Source of the DNA: Streptomyces silvae
GTDB lineage: Bacteria > Actinomycetota > Actinomycetes > Streptomycetales > Streptomycetaceae
Direction: 5' to 3'
NCBI RefSeq assembly: GCF_016745505.1
Contig: NZ_JAERUC010000057.1
Location: forward strand, 1 to 53,296
Length of the DNA: 53,296 nucleotides
Shown here: piece after piece, positions 17,571-26,443 of the stretch
How positions within the stretch are numbered: the stretch's first letter is position 1
Layout of the letters: each line of letters starts with the position of its first letter
Made by a program: the position numbers and the translations under genes
Notes under the pieces: model-generated
Databases searched by the model: none
What the model saw: the letters and a program-made list of their open reading frames with translations, nothing else
Told to the model about the DNA's origin: nothing

Positions 17571-18878
17571 ATGGCGCTCTCCCGACGTACCCTCCTCGGT
17601 CTGGCAGCTGGCGTGCCGGTCTCCGCGGCGCTGGCGGCCTGCGGCTCGTCCGGTCCCGGCGGTGGCGGTGGGGCCACGTACTGGTACCTGAACGGTCAGC
17701 CCCAGGAAGGTGTCAGAGCCGGCGCGGTGGACGCTTTCAACAAGGCCCACCCCAAGGGGAAGATCAAGGACACCACCTTCCAGAACGACGCGTACAAGAC
17801 GAAGATCAAAACCGCCATCGGTGCCGGGCAGGCGCCCACCATCATCTGGGGCTGGGGTGGCGGGACGCTGCGAACCTACGTGGAAGCGGGCCAGGTCGAG
17901 GACCTCACCTCGTGGTTCGGCGAGCACTCCGAAATCAAGAACGGGTTGTTCCCGTCCTCGTTCGGAGCGGCGACCGTCGACGGAAAGATCTACGCGATGC
18001 CGTGCGAGGTCGTGCAGCCGATCATCCTCTACTACAACAAGAGGGTCTTCGACCAGGTCGGCGTGAAACCGCCTCAGTCCTGGGACGACGTCATGGCGCT
18101 GGTGCCCAGGTTCAACGCGAAGGGTATAGCGCCGTTCTCACTCGGTGGCCAGTCCCGGTGGACGAACATGATGTGGCTGGAGTTCCTCTTCGACCGCATC
18201 GGCGGCCCCGAGGTCTTCCAGGCCATCATGGAAGGCGAGAAGGACGCCTGGTCCCACCCGGACGCCATCGCCGCGCTGACAAAGGTGCAGGAACTGGTCA
18301 AGGCCGACGGGTTCGTCAAGGGCTTCTCATCGATCACCGCGGACTCCAACGCCGATCAGGCACTGCTGTACCGCGGCAAGGCCGCGATGATGCTGCACGG
18401 CGCCTGGTCGTACGGCATCCAGCAGGCCGACGGCGGGGACTTCGTCTCCAGCGGCTCCCTGGGCTACATGAACTTCCCGCCCGTGGACGGCGGCAAGGGC
18501 GATCCTGGCAACACCGTCGGCAACCCGGCCCAGTACCTGTCCATCTCGTCGAAGGCCGGTGCCGAGGAGAAGAAGATCGCCAAGGAATTCTTCGCCACGG
18601 GCGTCCTCCAGGACGAGGAGTCGAAGAAGTGGATCGACAACGGGTCGGTCCCGATCCGGCTCGGCACCGAGAAGCTGCTGGCGGCCTCCAAGAACGCCGA
18701 CTTCCTGCAGTTCACCTACGACGTCGCCAGCAAGGCCAAGGTCTTCGGCCAGTCCTGGGACCAGGCGCTCAGTCCGGCCGCCGCCGAGACCCTGCTGGAC
18801 AACATCGCCAAGTTGTTCCAACTCGGCATTTCCCCGCAGCAGTTCGCCACCAAGCTCAACGCGGCCACCGCCAAATGA
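17571..18878 (+). CDS. bxlE: Sugar ABC transporter substrate-binding lipoprotein (BxlE-like)
   Basis: 435 aa, family 1 extracellular solute-binding protein. The N-terminus has twin arginine SRRTLLGLAAG and a lipobox LAAC (Cys24), so a Tat-exported lipoprotein is likely. The body carries TIIWGWGGGT, IYAMPCEVVQPIILYYNK and an aromatic-rich second lobe. ATG 17571 has GGAGA at 7 nt. It should capture xylobiose or longer xylo-oligosaccharides at the outer face of the membrane and hand them to BxlF/BxlG. Its TGA overlaps the bxlF ATG. Ligand inferred from neighbours. Confidence 0.9.
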   Translation: MALSRRTLLGLAAGVPVSAALAACGSSGPGGGGGATYWYLNGQPQEGVRAGAVDAFNKAHPKGKIKDTTFQNDAYKTKIKTAIGAGQAPTIIWGWGGGTLRTYVEAGQVEDLTSWFGEHSEIKNGLFPSSFGAATVDGKIYAMPCEVVQPIILYYNKRVFDQVGVKPPQSWDDVMALVPRFNAKGIAPFSLGGQSRWTNMMWLEFLFDRIGGPEVFQAIMEGEKDAWSHPDAIAALTKVQELVKADGFVKGFSSITADSNADQALLYRGKAAMMLHGAWSYGIQQADGGDFVSSGSLGYMNFPPVDGGKGDPGNTVGNPAQYLSISSKAGAEEKKIAKEFFATGVLQDEESKKWIDNGSVPIRLGTEKLLAASKNADFLQFTYDVASKAKVFGQSWDQALSPAAAETLLDNIAKLFQLGISPQQFATKLNAATAK

Positions 18879-19777
18879 CCAATCTCACCCGCCCTTCGCC
18901 GCGCCGCGAGCGGCGCAGCATCCTGCCGTGGCTCGCGGCGCCGGCGCTGGTGGTCTTCGTCGCCTTCGCCGTGGTCCCACTCGTCGGTGTCTTCGTGCTG
19001 AGCTTCACCACCTGGGACGGGATCGGCGCCATCCACCCGTCCGGGCTGGACAGTTGGCGAGCGGTGCTAACCGACCCCGGGCTGCCGCGGGCCCTGTGGG
19101 TGACGTTCCTGGTGATGGCCGTGTCCTGGGCCGTGCAGACGCCACTGAGCGTGCTGCTCGGCACCTTCATGGCGGGCCGCCAGCGCTACCGCGCCGTGCT
19201 CGGCGTGGTCTACTTCATCCCGCTGATGCTCAGCTCGGCGGCGATCGCGATCGCGTACAAGGCCCTGCTGGACCCCAACTTCGGTCTCGGAGCCGGGCTG
19301 AAGATCCCTCTGCTCAGCCAGGACTGGCTGGGACGTCCGGGGCTCGCGTTCGGGGTGGTCGTCTTCGTCGTCTCCTGGCAGTTCATCCCGTTCCACTCCC
19401 TGATCTACCAGGGAGGTGTCCAGCAGATCCCGAAGTCCCTGTACGAGGCGGCTCAGTTGGACGGAGCCGGACGTATCCGGCAGTTCTTCGGCATCACCCT
19501 GCCCCAGCTGAAATACACGATCATCACCTCGTCCACGCTGATGGTGGTCGGGTCGCTGACCTTCTTCGACCTCATCTACGTCCTCACCGAGGGCGGCCCC
19601 GGCGACGCGACCCGGGTCCTCGCACTGGACATGTACAAGCGGGGCTTCCAGGCCAGCCTGATGGGACCGGCCAGCGCCATCGCGGTCATCCTGGTCCTGG
19701 TGGGTCTGGCCCTCGCCCTGCTACTGCGCCGGCTCGGCGGCCGGGACGCCGGCGCGAGCCAACTCGAGGGGGCCTGA
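18875..19777 (+). CDS. bxlF: Sugar ABC transporter permease (BxlF-like)
   Basis: 300 aa, six predicted transmembrane helices, MalF-type. The EAA loop that docks the ATPase reads YEAAQLDGAGRIRQFFGITLPQL. The ATG (18875) overlaps the bxlE stop by 4 nt. No ATPase gene is found in this operon; Streptomyces sugar importers commonly share the MsiK ATPase, which is presumably coded elsewhere. Confidence 0.93.
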   Translation: MTNLTRPSPRRERRSILPWLAAPALVVFVAFAVVPLVGVFVLSFTTWDGIGAIHPSGLDSWRAVLTDPGLPRALWVTFLVMAVSWAVQTPLSVLLGTFMAGRQRYRAVLGVVYFIPLMLSSAAIAIAYKALLDPNFGLGAGLKIPLLSQDWLGRPGLAFGVVVFVVSWQFIPFHSLIYQGGVQQIPKSLYEAAQLDGAGRIRQFFGITLPQLKYTIITSSTLMVVGSLTFFDLIYVLTEGGPGDATRVLALDMYKRGFQASLMGPASAIAVILVLVGLALALLLRRLGGRDAGASQLEGA

Positions 19778-19808
19778 CGTGACCACCACGCCTGACGTGA
19801 CCACCACG
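19773..19808. repeat. 18-bp perfect tandem duplication at bxlF/bxlG junction
   Basis: CCTGACGTGACCACCACG occurs twice head to tail (19773-19790 and 19791-19808). The first copy contains the bxlF stop and the bxlG GTG start; the second repeats the start in frame (GTG 19797). Confidence 0.95.
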
Positions 19809-20681
19809 CCGGCCAAGGCCCGGCACCCGCTGAAGACCACTCCCCGTGCACGGCAGCGCCTGCCCCGCCGGCGCAACTGGGCCGGTGGCCTGGCCGGATG
19901 GATCTGGCTCGTCATCGTCGCCGTACCCCTGTACTGGACCCTCATCACCAGCCTGAAGGCCCAGAGCCGCTACTACGCGAGCAACCCGCTGGTGCCGTCG
20001 GCCGACCCGACCCTGGACAACTACCGGCTGGTCATCGAGTCCGACTTCGTCCGCTACTTCGTGAACAGCCTCGTCGTCACCGCCGGCGCGGTGGTGCCGG
20101 CGGTGGTGTTCTCCTTCATGGCCGCCTACGCGATCGTCCGAGGCCGGCGCATTCGCGGCCTTCGCGCGATCAACGGGCTGTTCCTCATGGGCCTGGCCAT
20201 CCCGCTGCAGGCGACGGTGATCCCGGTCTACCTGATCATCATCAGACTGCATCTGTACGACAGTCTGCTCGCGCTGATCCTTCCGTCGATCGCCTTCGCT
20301 GTCCCCCTGTCCGTGCTGGTGCTCGCCAACTTCGTCCGCGACGTGCCCAAGGAGCTGTTCGACTCGATGCGCGTCGACGGCGCGAGCGAATGGACGACGC
20401 TGTGGCGGCTGGCGGCACCGCTCACCCGGCCGGCCATCCTCACCGTCACCATCTTCAACGCACTCACCATCTGGAACGGATTCCTGCTGCCCCTGATCCT
20501 CACCCAGAGCCCCGACCGCCGGACGCTGCCGCTCGCGCTGTGGACCTTCCAGGGCCAGTACGGCGTCAACGTCCCCGCGGTTCTCGCCGCCGTCGTCCTC
20601 ACCACGCTGCCGCTCCTGGTCCTGTACGCGTTCGGCCGCCGCCAGCTGCTGAGCGGTCTGACCGCCGGATTCAGCCGGTGA
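19779..20681 (+). CDS. bxlG: Sugar ABC transporter permease (BxlG-like)
   Basis: 300 aa, MalG-type inner-membrane subunit with six helices; EAA loop FDSMRVDGASEWTTLWRLAAP. GTG start at 19779, 1 nt after the bxlF stop, with GAGGGGG upstream. The tandem repeat makes a second in-frame GTG at 19797, so the N-terminus reads VTTTPDVTTTPAK; the first GTG has the better RBS distance. Partner of BxlF. Confidence 0.92.
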   Translation: MTTTPDVTTTPAKARHPLKTTPRARQRLPRRRNWAGGLAGWIWLVIVAVPLYWTLITSLKAQSRYYASNPLVPSADPTLDNYRLVIESDFVRYFVNSLVVTAGAVVPAVVFSFMAAYAIVRGRRIRGLRAINGLFLMGLAIPLQATVIPVYLIIIRLHLYDSLLALILPSIAFAVPLSVLVLANFVRDVPKELFDSMRVDGASEWTTLWRLAAPLTRPAILTVTIFNALTIWNGFLLPLILTQSPDRRTLPLALWTFQGQYGVNVPAVLAAVVLTTLPLLVLYAFGRRQLLSGLTAGFSR

Positions 20682-20781
20682 CCGGTTCCCGCCCCAGACG
20701 TTCCGTGAGCTCCTGATCCCCGCACGTCCGACTGCCCGCCGATCGTGCCCCCGTCAAGGGCCTGGCGGGCATGGGAGGAAA

Positions 20782-23157
20782 ATGAACATCAACGTGGCCG
20801 CAGAGAGCACCCCCGACATCGCCCCGTGGAACGACCCCACCCTTTCCGTCACCGCCAGGGTCGAGGCCCTGATCGACGCGATGACCCTTCAGGAGAAGAT
20901 CGCCCAGCTGTACGGAGTGTGGGTGGGCGCCTCCGACCAGGGTGGTGAAGTGGCCCCCCACCAGCACGACATGCGGGAGGCGGCCGTCGACCTCGACGCA
21001 CTCCTGCCCACCGGACTGGGCCAGCTGACACGCCCCTTCGGCACGGTCCCGGTCGACCCCGCCCTGGGCGCGCTCTCCCTGGCCCGCACCCAGACCCGTA
21101 TCGCCGCGACGAGCCGCTTCGGCATCCCTGCTCTCGCACATGACGAGTGTCTGGCCGGCTTCGCCGCCTGGGGGGCGACGGCCTACCCCGTCCCCCTGTC
21201 CTGGGGCGCCACCTTCGACCCGGACACGGTGCGGCGCATGGCCGCCGCCATCGGCCGCGACATGCGTGCAGTCGGCGTCCACCAGGGGCTCGCGCCCGTC
21301 CTGGACGTGGTGCGCGACGCCCGCTGGGGCCGGGTCGAGGAGACCATCGGTGAGGACCCGTACCTCGTCGGCACCATCGGGACGGCCTATGTGCAGGGTC
21401 TGGAGTCCGCCGGCGTCGTCGCCACCCTCAAGCACTTCGCCGGCTACTCGGCCTCCCGCGCGGGCCGCAACCTCGCACCCACCTCCATGGGCCCGCGTGA
21501 GCGCGCCGACGTCCTGCTGGCCCCCTTCGAGATGGCGATCCGTGAAGGCGGCGCCCGGTCGGTGATGAACGCCTACACCGACACCGACGGGATGCCGTCC
21601 GCAGCCGACGAGGAACTGCTCACCGGGCTGCTGCGCGACACGTGGGGCTTCGACGGCACCGTCGTCGCCGACTACTTCGCCATCGCCTTCCTGAAGACCC
21701 TGCACGGCATCGCGGCCGACTGGGCCGGAGCCGCCGGCGCGGCGCTGCGGGCGGGCATCGACGTCGAACTGCCCGACGTCAAGGCGTACGGCGTCCCCCT
21801 GACCGAGGCCGTCAGCGACGGGCGTGTGCCGGAGGCGCTGGTCGACCGCGCGCTGCGCCGGGTACTCACCCAGAAGGTGTCGCTCGGCCTCCTCGACCCC
21901 GACTGGAACCCCCTGCCGGAGGCGCTGGACGGGTCGGATCCGGAGGCCCTGCGCGGCCGGATCGACCTGGACGGTCCGGAGAACCGCGCGCTGGCCCGCA
22001 CGGTCGCCGAGAAGGCGGTCGTGCTGCTGAGCAACAACGGCACTCTGCCGCTCGAGAGGCCGCGCCGTATCGCCCTGCTCGGTCCCAACGCCGACGAGCC
22101 CGTCGCCGTACTGGGTTGCTATTCCTTCCCCCAGCACATCGGCGTCCGCCACCCCGGCACCCCACTCGGCATCCGACTGCCCACACTCCGCGACACTCTC
22201 GCCACCGAGTTCCCCGACGCCGAGATCACGGTCGCCCGCGGCACCGGAGTCGACGACGGAGATCTCTCCGGCATCCGCGAGGCCGCCCGGGTGGCACGCG
22301 AGTCCGACATCGCCCTGGTGGTTCTCGGCGACCGCGCCGGACTTTTCGGAGGGGGCACCAGCGGTGAGGGATGCGACGTCGAGACGTTGCTGCTGCCCGG
22401 CGCGCAGCAGCAACTGCTCGACACCCTGCTCGACCTGGAGACACCCTTGGTCACCGTGCTGCTCGCAGGACGACCGTACGCCCTCGGCCGCGCCGTGGAG
22501 GAGTCCGCCGCGATCCTGCAGTCCTTCTTCCCGGGTGAGGAGGGCACCCACGCGATCGCCGGGGCGATCAGCGGCCGTACCAATCCCTCCGGACGCCTTC
22601 CGGTCAGCGTGCCGCGCGGGCCGGGCTCCCAGCCGGCCACGTACCTCGGGGCGCGGCTCGCCCACGCCAGCGAGGTGTCCAGCAGCGACCCGACCCCCGC
22701 GTTCGCCTTCGGTCACGGTCTGTCCTATACGCGGTTCGACTGGACGGATCTGACCCTGCTCGCCGAAGAGGTCCCGACGGACGGGGAGTTCACCCTCACC
22801 TTCACCGTCCGCAACACAGGCGGGCGCTCCGGAACCGAGATCGTCCAGGTCTATCTGCACGACCCGGTTGCCTCCGTCGTCCAGCCGGTGCAGCGCCTCG
22901 TCGGCTACGCCCGGGTTCAGCTGCAACGGGGCGAGGCCCGGCGCCTGCGTGTCACGGTCCCGGCCGACGTCGCCTCCTTCACCGGGCGCGACAATCAGCG
23001 CGTCGTCGAGCCGGGCGAGCTGGAAGTACGGTTGGCCGCCTCCAGCGTGGATCCGCGCCTGACGGCCAGGGTCACGCTGACCGGAGCCGGGCGCCACGTG
23101 GATCACACGCGACGCCTGCACGCCACGATCGGGCAGGAGCCGGTCGATCAGGCGTGA
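20782..23157 (+). CDS. bxlA: Cytoplasmic GH3 beta-xylosidase (BxlA-like)
   Basis: 791 aa, no signal peptide. GH3 N-terminal TIM barrel (about 30-370) with KHFAGY and the nucleophile Asp297 (VVADYFAI), GH3 C-terminal alpha/beta sandwich (about 410-640, from AEKAVVLLSNNGTLPL), and a C-terminal Fn3-like domain (about 690-775, FTVRNTGGRSGTEIVQVYL). GGGAGG before ATG 20782. It follows bxlG by 100 nt and completes the operon: hydrolysis of imported xylo-oligosaccharides to xylose. Confidence 0.93.
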   Translation: MNINVAAESTPDIAPWNDPTLSVTARVEALIDAMTLQEKIAQLYGVWVGASDQGGEVAPHQHDMREAAVDLDALLPTGLGQLTRPFGTVPVDPALGALSLARTQTRIAATSRFGIPALAHDECLAGFAAWGATAYPVPLSWGATFDPDTVRRMAAAIGRDMRAVGVHQGLAPVLDVVRDARWGRVEETIGEDPYLVGTIGTAYVQGLESAGVVATLKHFAGYSASRAGRNLAPTSMGPRERADVLLAPFEMAIREGGARSVMNAYTDTDGMPSAADEELLTGLLRDTWGFDGTVVADYFAIAFLKTLHGIAADWAGAAGAALRAGIDVELPDVKAYGVPLTEAVSDGRVPEALVDRALRRVLTQKVSLGLLDPDWNPLPEALDGSDPEALRGRIDLDGPENRALARTVAEKAVVLLSNNGTLPLERPRRIALLGPNADEPVAVLGCYSFPQHIGVRHPGTPLGIRLPTLRDTLATEFPDAEITVARGTGVDDGDLSGIREAARVARESDIALVVLGDRAGLFGGGTSGEGCDVETLLLPGAQQQLLDTLLDLETPLVTVLLAGRPYALGRAVEESAAILQSFFPGEEGTHAIAGAISGRTNPSGRLPVSVPRGPGSQPATYLGARLAHASEVSSSDPTPAFAFGHGLSYTRFDWTDLTLLAEEVPTDGEFTLTFTVRNTGGRSGTEIVQVYLHDPVASVVQPVQRLVGYARVQLQRGEARRLRVTVPADVASFTGRDNQRVVEPGELEVRLAASSVDPRLTARVTLTGAGRHVDHTRRLHATIGQEPVDQA

Positions 23158-23222
23158 CCCGGGGGCGCAGCGTACGTCGCAGCTGCGGCGGCGCTGCGCA
23201 CACGGGACCGCGGGGCCGGACA

Positions 23223-23243
23223 TGTGCAGGTCCGAGCCCTGCA
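23223..23243. terminator. Small hairpin after bxlA
   Basis: GTGCAGG (23223-23229) pairs with CCTGCAC (23237-23243). It lies between the convergent bxlA and FAH-family genes; modest stem, so only a candidate. Confidence 0.4.
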
Positions 23244-23338
23244 CTCACGGGTGCGGGTCAGTACTCCGTGAGTCCCGGCCTCCGCCGTCATGCGTCCCAC
23301 CCGGGGTTTCGGCGGTGACCGTACGGACTCCCGTCATC

Positions 23339-24526
23339 TCACAGCACGCCACGCCGCGCGAGGTTGCGCATCAGCGCTCGCACGCCGAAGGCCCAGGGGG
23401 CGGCCTGCTCGCAGGGAACGACGGTGTTGACCAGAGTGCCGAGACGCGGGCTGGAGATCCGCACTACGTCGCCGTACTCGTGGGTGAAGCCCGCGCCGGG
23501 TGCCTGTCGGTCCTCGGTGGGGGCGAACAGCGTTCCGGTGAACAGGACGTGCCCGTCCGGGTATTGATGGTGCGGACCGTGGGTGGCGGCCACCAGTTCC
23601 AGTACGTCGCGGCTGATCTCACGCATGGAACTGCTGCCGTGCAGTACGTAACCGTCCGGGCCGTCGATCCGCAGGCCGATGTCGAGTCCGCGCACGGTGT
23701 CGAGGTCGAAGCCCTCGTCGAGCAGGCGGATGAACGGGCCGATCGCGCATGAGGCGTTGTTGTCCTTCGCCCGGGACAGCAGCAGGGCGCTGCGACCCTC
23801 GACGTCGCGGAGGTTGACGTCGTTACCGAGCGTTGCGCCGCGTACCCGGCCGCGCGAGTCCACGACGAGGACAACCTCGGGCTCAGGGTTGTTCCAGACC
23901 GAGGAACCAAGCACTCCGATGTCGGCGCCGGTGCCGACCGCGGACAGGACCGGGGCCTTGGTGAACACTTCCGGGTCCGGCCCGATCCCGACCTCCAGGT
24001 ACTGCGACCACAGTCCTTCGGCGACGAGCAGTTCTTTGGCCTTGTGGGCTTCGGGCGATCCGGGACGGATGCCGTCGAGCGTGCCGCCCACCACCTGCCC
24101 GACGCGGGCCCGTACCCGCGCCGCCTGCGCCGGATCACCGCCCGTACGCTCCTCGATGACGCGTTCCAGCAGACTCCGGGCGAAGGTGACGCCCGCGGCC
24201 TTGATCACCTGCAGGTCGATGGGGGAGAGCAGATGCGGAACCTCACGGCGGTCGACCGGTGCCTCGATCAGTTCGTTCAGGCTCCAGACGTGTCCGCCGT
24301 CGGCCTCGCGGACGACCGCCGCCGCGTCATCGCGTTCCATGAGGTCGGAGACCGTAGGTGCGACGGCCGTCAGATCGACGACGTGCTCTCCGCGCACGGC
24401 GGCCACACACGGTCCGCCCCGTTCCGGGCTGTACACGCGCGCGACGAGGGTCGCTCGGTCGGCGTCCTCGGGCAGGACGGAGCCGGTGGTGAGCATCGGA
24501 CGGGGACGCGTCGTTGCCGGTTCCAC
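23339..24526 (-). CDS. FAH-superfamily 2-keto-3-deoxypentonate dehydratase (XylX-like)
   Basis: 395 aa. The sequence follows Caulobacter XylX (2-keto-3-deoxy-D-xylonate dehydratase) as I remember it: VIKAAGVTFARSLLERVIEE, LWSQYLEVGIGPDPEVFTK, WNNPEPEVVLVVD with the metal-ligand acidic residues, LGNDVNLRDVEGRSALLLS, AKDNNASCAIGPF, HQYPDGHVLFTGTLFAP and the final LARRGVL. I use GTG 24526 with AGGAGA at 9 nt; an upstream ATG at 24607 would overlap the dehydratase gene. Predicted reaction: 2-keto-3-deoxypentonate to 2-oxoglutarate semialdehyde. It lies 49 nt behind the sugar-acid dehydratase, so both form one operon. No semialdehyde dehydrogenase is in the window. Confidence 0.82.
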   Translation of the reverse strand: MEPATTRPRPMLTTGSVLPEDADRATLVARVYSPERGGPCVAAVRGEHVVDLTAVAPTVSDLMERDDAAAVVREADGGHVWSLNELIEAPVDRREVPHLLSPIDLQVIKAAGVTFARSLLERVIEERTGGDPAQAARVRARVGQVVGGTLDGIRPGSPEAHKAKELLVAEGLWSQYLEVGIGPDPEVFTKAPVLSAVGTGADIGVLGSSVWNNPEPEVVLVVDSRGRVRGATLGNDVNLRDVEGRSALLLSRAKDNNASCAIGPFIRLLDEGFDLDTVRGLDIGLRIDGPDGYVLHGSSSMREISRDVLELVAATHGPHHQYPDGHVLFTGTLFAPTEDRQAPGAGFTHEYGDVVRISSPRLGTLVNTVVPCEQAAPWAFGVRALMRNLARRGVL

Positions 24527-24575
24527 GGTGGGTGCTCTCCTGGGTTGCGGGGAAGGTGGGCCGCCCTGGACGGGA

Positions 24576-26309
24576 TCAGTGGGAGTCGCGGGGAACCTCG
24601 TGACCACGGCTACCGCGCAGGAATCCGAAGTCGGCCCCTTGGTCCGCCTGTTCCACGTTCTGGGTGTAAAGCCAGGTATAGCCGCCGGTATACCGCTCAG
24701 CGGGTGCCCTCCATGTCTGCCGGCGTCGCGCGAGCTCGGCCTCGTCCACGTCCAGACTCAGGGTGCGGTTCGGGACGTCGAGGACCACGGGGTCCCCGTC
24801 GCGCACCAGGGCCAGAGGCCCACCGACGGCGGCTTCGGGCGCTACGTGCAGGATCACCGTGCCGTAACCGGTGCCACTCATCCGGCCGTCGCAGACGCGC
24901 ACCATGTCCTTGACCCCGGCCTTCAGCAGCTTGCCGGGCAGCGGCACGTTGGAGACCTCGGGCATGCCGGGGTAGCCCTTGGGGCCGGCGTTGCGGATGA
25001 CGATGACGGTGTTCTCGTCGATGTCGAGTTCCGGGTCGTCGGCCACCGCGTGGTAGGCCTCGGGGGAGTCGAAGACGCGGGCGGGGCCGCGGTGGGTGAG
25101 CAGGTGGGGTGAGGCGGCGGACTGCTTGATGACCGCGCCGTCGGGGCACAGGTTGCCGCGCAGGACGGCGGTGCCGGTGCCGGCCGGCTGGAAGGGCGCG
25201 TCGAGGGCGGTGATGACATCGGAGTTGAAGCACTCGGCGTTCTCCGTGTTCTCGGCGACGCTGCGTCCGGTGACCGTGATCGGTTCGCGGTGCAGCAGCT
25301 CGCCCCGGAGCAGTTCGGCCATGACGGCGGGCAGCCCGCCCGCGTAGCAGAAGTCCTCCATGAGGTACTTGCCGCTGGGCATCAGGTTGACCAGGGTCGG
25401 CACCGCGCGGACCAGGTCGTCGAAGTCCTGCAGGCTCAGGTCGACGCCGACGCGTCCGGCGATGGCGGTGAGATGGATGATCGCGTTCGTGGAGCCGCCG
25501 ATGGCCGCGTTGACGCGGACGGCGTTCTCGAACGCCTCCCGGGTCATGATCTGCGAAGGGCGCAGTTCCTCCTCCACCATGCGCACGATGCGCTGACCCG
25601 CTGCCTGGGCGGTCTCCATCCGGCGGGAGTCGACCGCGGGCCAGGCGGCCGAGCCCGGCAGCTGCATGCCGAGCGCCTCGGCCATGCAGGCCATCGTCGA
25701 GGCGGTACCCATCGTCATGCAGTGCCCGTTGGAACGGGCCATGCACCCCTCCGCGAAGAAGCACTCCTCCTCGGTCATCCGGCCGGTCTTCAGGTCCTCC
25801 TCGAACTTCCACACGTGGGTGCCGGACCCCACGTCCTGGCCCCGGTACTTGCCGTTGAGCATCGGTCCGCCGGTGACCATGACGGCGGGCAGGTCGACGC
25901 TGGCAGCGCCCATGAGCATGGCGGGGGTCGTCTTGTCGCAGCCCGACAGCAGCACGACACCGTCGAGCGGATTGGCCCGGATCAGCTCCTCGACCTCCAT
26001 GGCCATGAGGTTGCGGTACAGCATGGCGGTGGGGCGCATGAGGGTCTCGCCGGTGGCCATGGTGGGAAACTGAAGCGGTAGGCCGCCCGCCTGCCACACG
26101 CCGCGTTTGACGGCTTCGGCGACGTGTGTCAGATGGGCGTTGCACGGAGCGAGTTCGGAGGCGCTGTTCGCGATGCCGATGACGGGACGCCCGTCGAACA
26201 CCTCGGCCCCGAGCCCCTGGTTACGCATCCAGGAGCGGTACAGCATCCCGCTCCGGCCCTGTGCGCCGAACCAGGCCTGGCTGCGACTCGTCTTGCGACC
26301 GTCGGTCAT
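24576..26309 (-). CDS. IlvD/EDD-family sugar-acid (pentonate) dehydratase
   Basis: 577 aa. Fe-S ligand cysteines Cys56 (APCNAHL), Cys124 (SGCDKT) and Cys197 (NGHCMTMGTAST); SGT loop CDGRMSGTGYG. The sequence tracks Rhizobium L-arabinonate dehydratase all along, including GPMLNGKYRG, AVDSRR and the ending FLRGSRG...DSH, so it belongs to the [2Fe-2S] sugar-acid dehydratases rather than to amino-acid-pathway IlvD. Predicted reaction: L-arabinonate or D-xylonate to the 2-keto-3-deoxy acid, the substrate of the next gene. ATG 26309 with GGGAGTG upstream. Divergent from the GntR gene and probably controlled by it. Confidence 0.88.
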   Translation of the reverse strand: MTDGRKTSRSQAWFGAQGRSGMLYRSWMRNQGLGAEVFDGRPVIGIANSASELAPCNAHLTHVAEAVKRGVWQAGGLPLQFPTMATGETLMRPTAMLYRNLMAMEVEELIRANPLDGVVLLSGCDKTTPAMLMGAASVDLPAVMVTGGPMLNGKYRGQDVGSGTHVWKFEEDLKTGRMTEEECFFAEGCMARSNGHCMTMGTASTMACMAEALGMQLPGSAAWPAVDSRRMETAQAAGQRIVRMVEEELRPSQIMTREAFENAVRVNAAIGGSTNAIIHLTAIAGRVGVDLSLQDFDDLVRAVPTLVNLMPSGKYLMEDFCYAGGLPAVMAELLRGELLHREPITVTGRSVAENTENAECFNSDVITALDAPFQPAGTGTAVLRGNLCPDGAVIKQSAASPHLLTHRGPARVFDSPEAYHAVADDPELDIDENTVIVIRNAGPKGYPGMPEVSNVPLPGKLLKAGVKDMVRVCDGRMSGTGYGTVILHVAPEAAVGGPLALVRDGDPVVLDVPNRTLSLDVDEAELARRRQTWRAPAERYTGGYTWLYTQNVEQADQGADFGFLRGSRGHEVPRDSH

Positions 26310-26392
26310 GTAGGCACTCCCGTGGCTCTGGCGTCGTCGCTTCGCGACGGGGCCTTTTCGGGTGAGGCCCCGCAGGCCGTACCCTGTGAGGC

Positions 26393-26407
26393 AATCATTA
26401 AATGATT
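26393..26407. promoter_or_regulatory. GntR/FadR-type palindromic operator
   Basis: AATCATT-A-AATGATT is a perfect 15-bp palindrome, strikingly AT-rich for this genome, midway between the dehydratase ATG (26309) and the GntR gene. FadR-subfamily regulators bind such short dyads; role in control of both directions inferred. Confidence 0.75.
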
Positions 26408-26443
26408 CGATGAATGGTGTCCAGGGGGCGAGCAGGGATCGTG

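Noticed and set aside
17465..18874. Plus-strand frame fused to bxlF
   Set aside because: It is an out-of-frame shadow of bxlE; the permease proper starts at the ATGA overlap at 18875.
20671..23244. 857-aa minus-strand open frame opposite bxlA
   Set aside because: Antisense shadow caused by GC-rich codon bias; composition is Gly/Arg/Asp/Val without motifs, and the GH3 enzyme on the other strand is certain.
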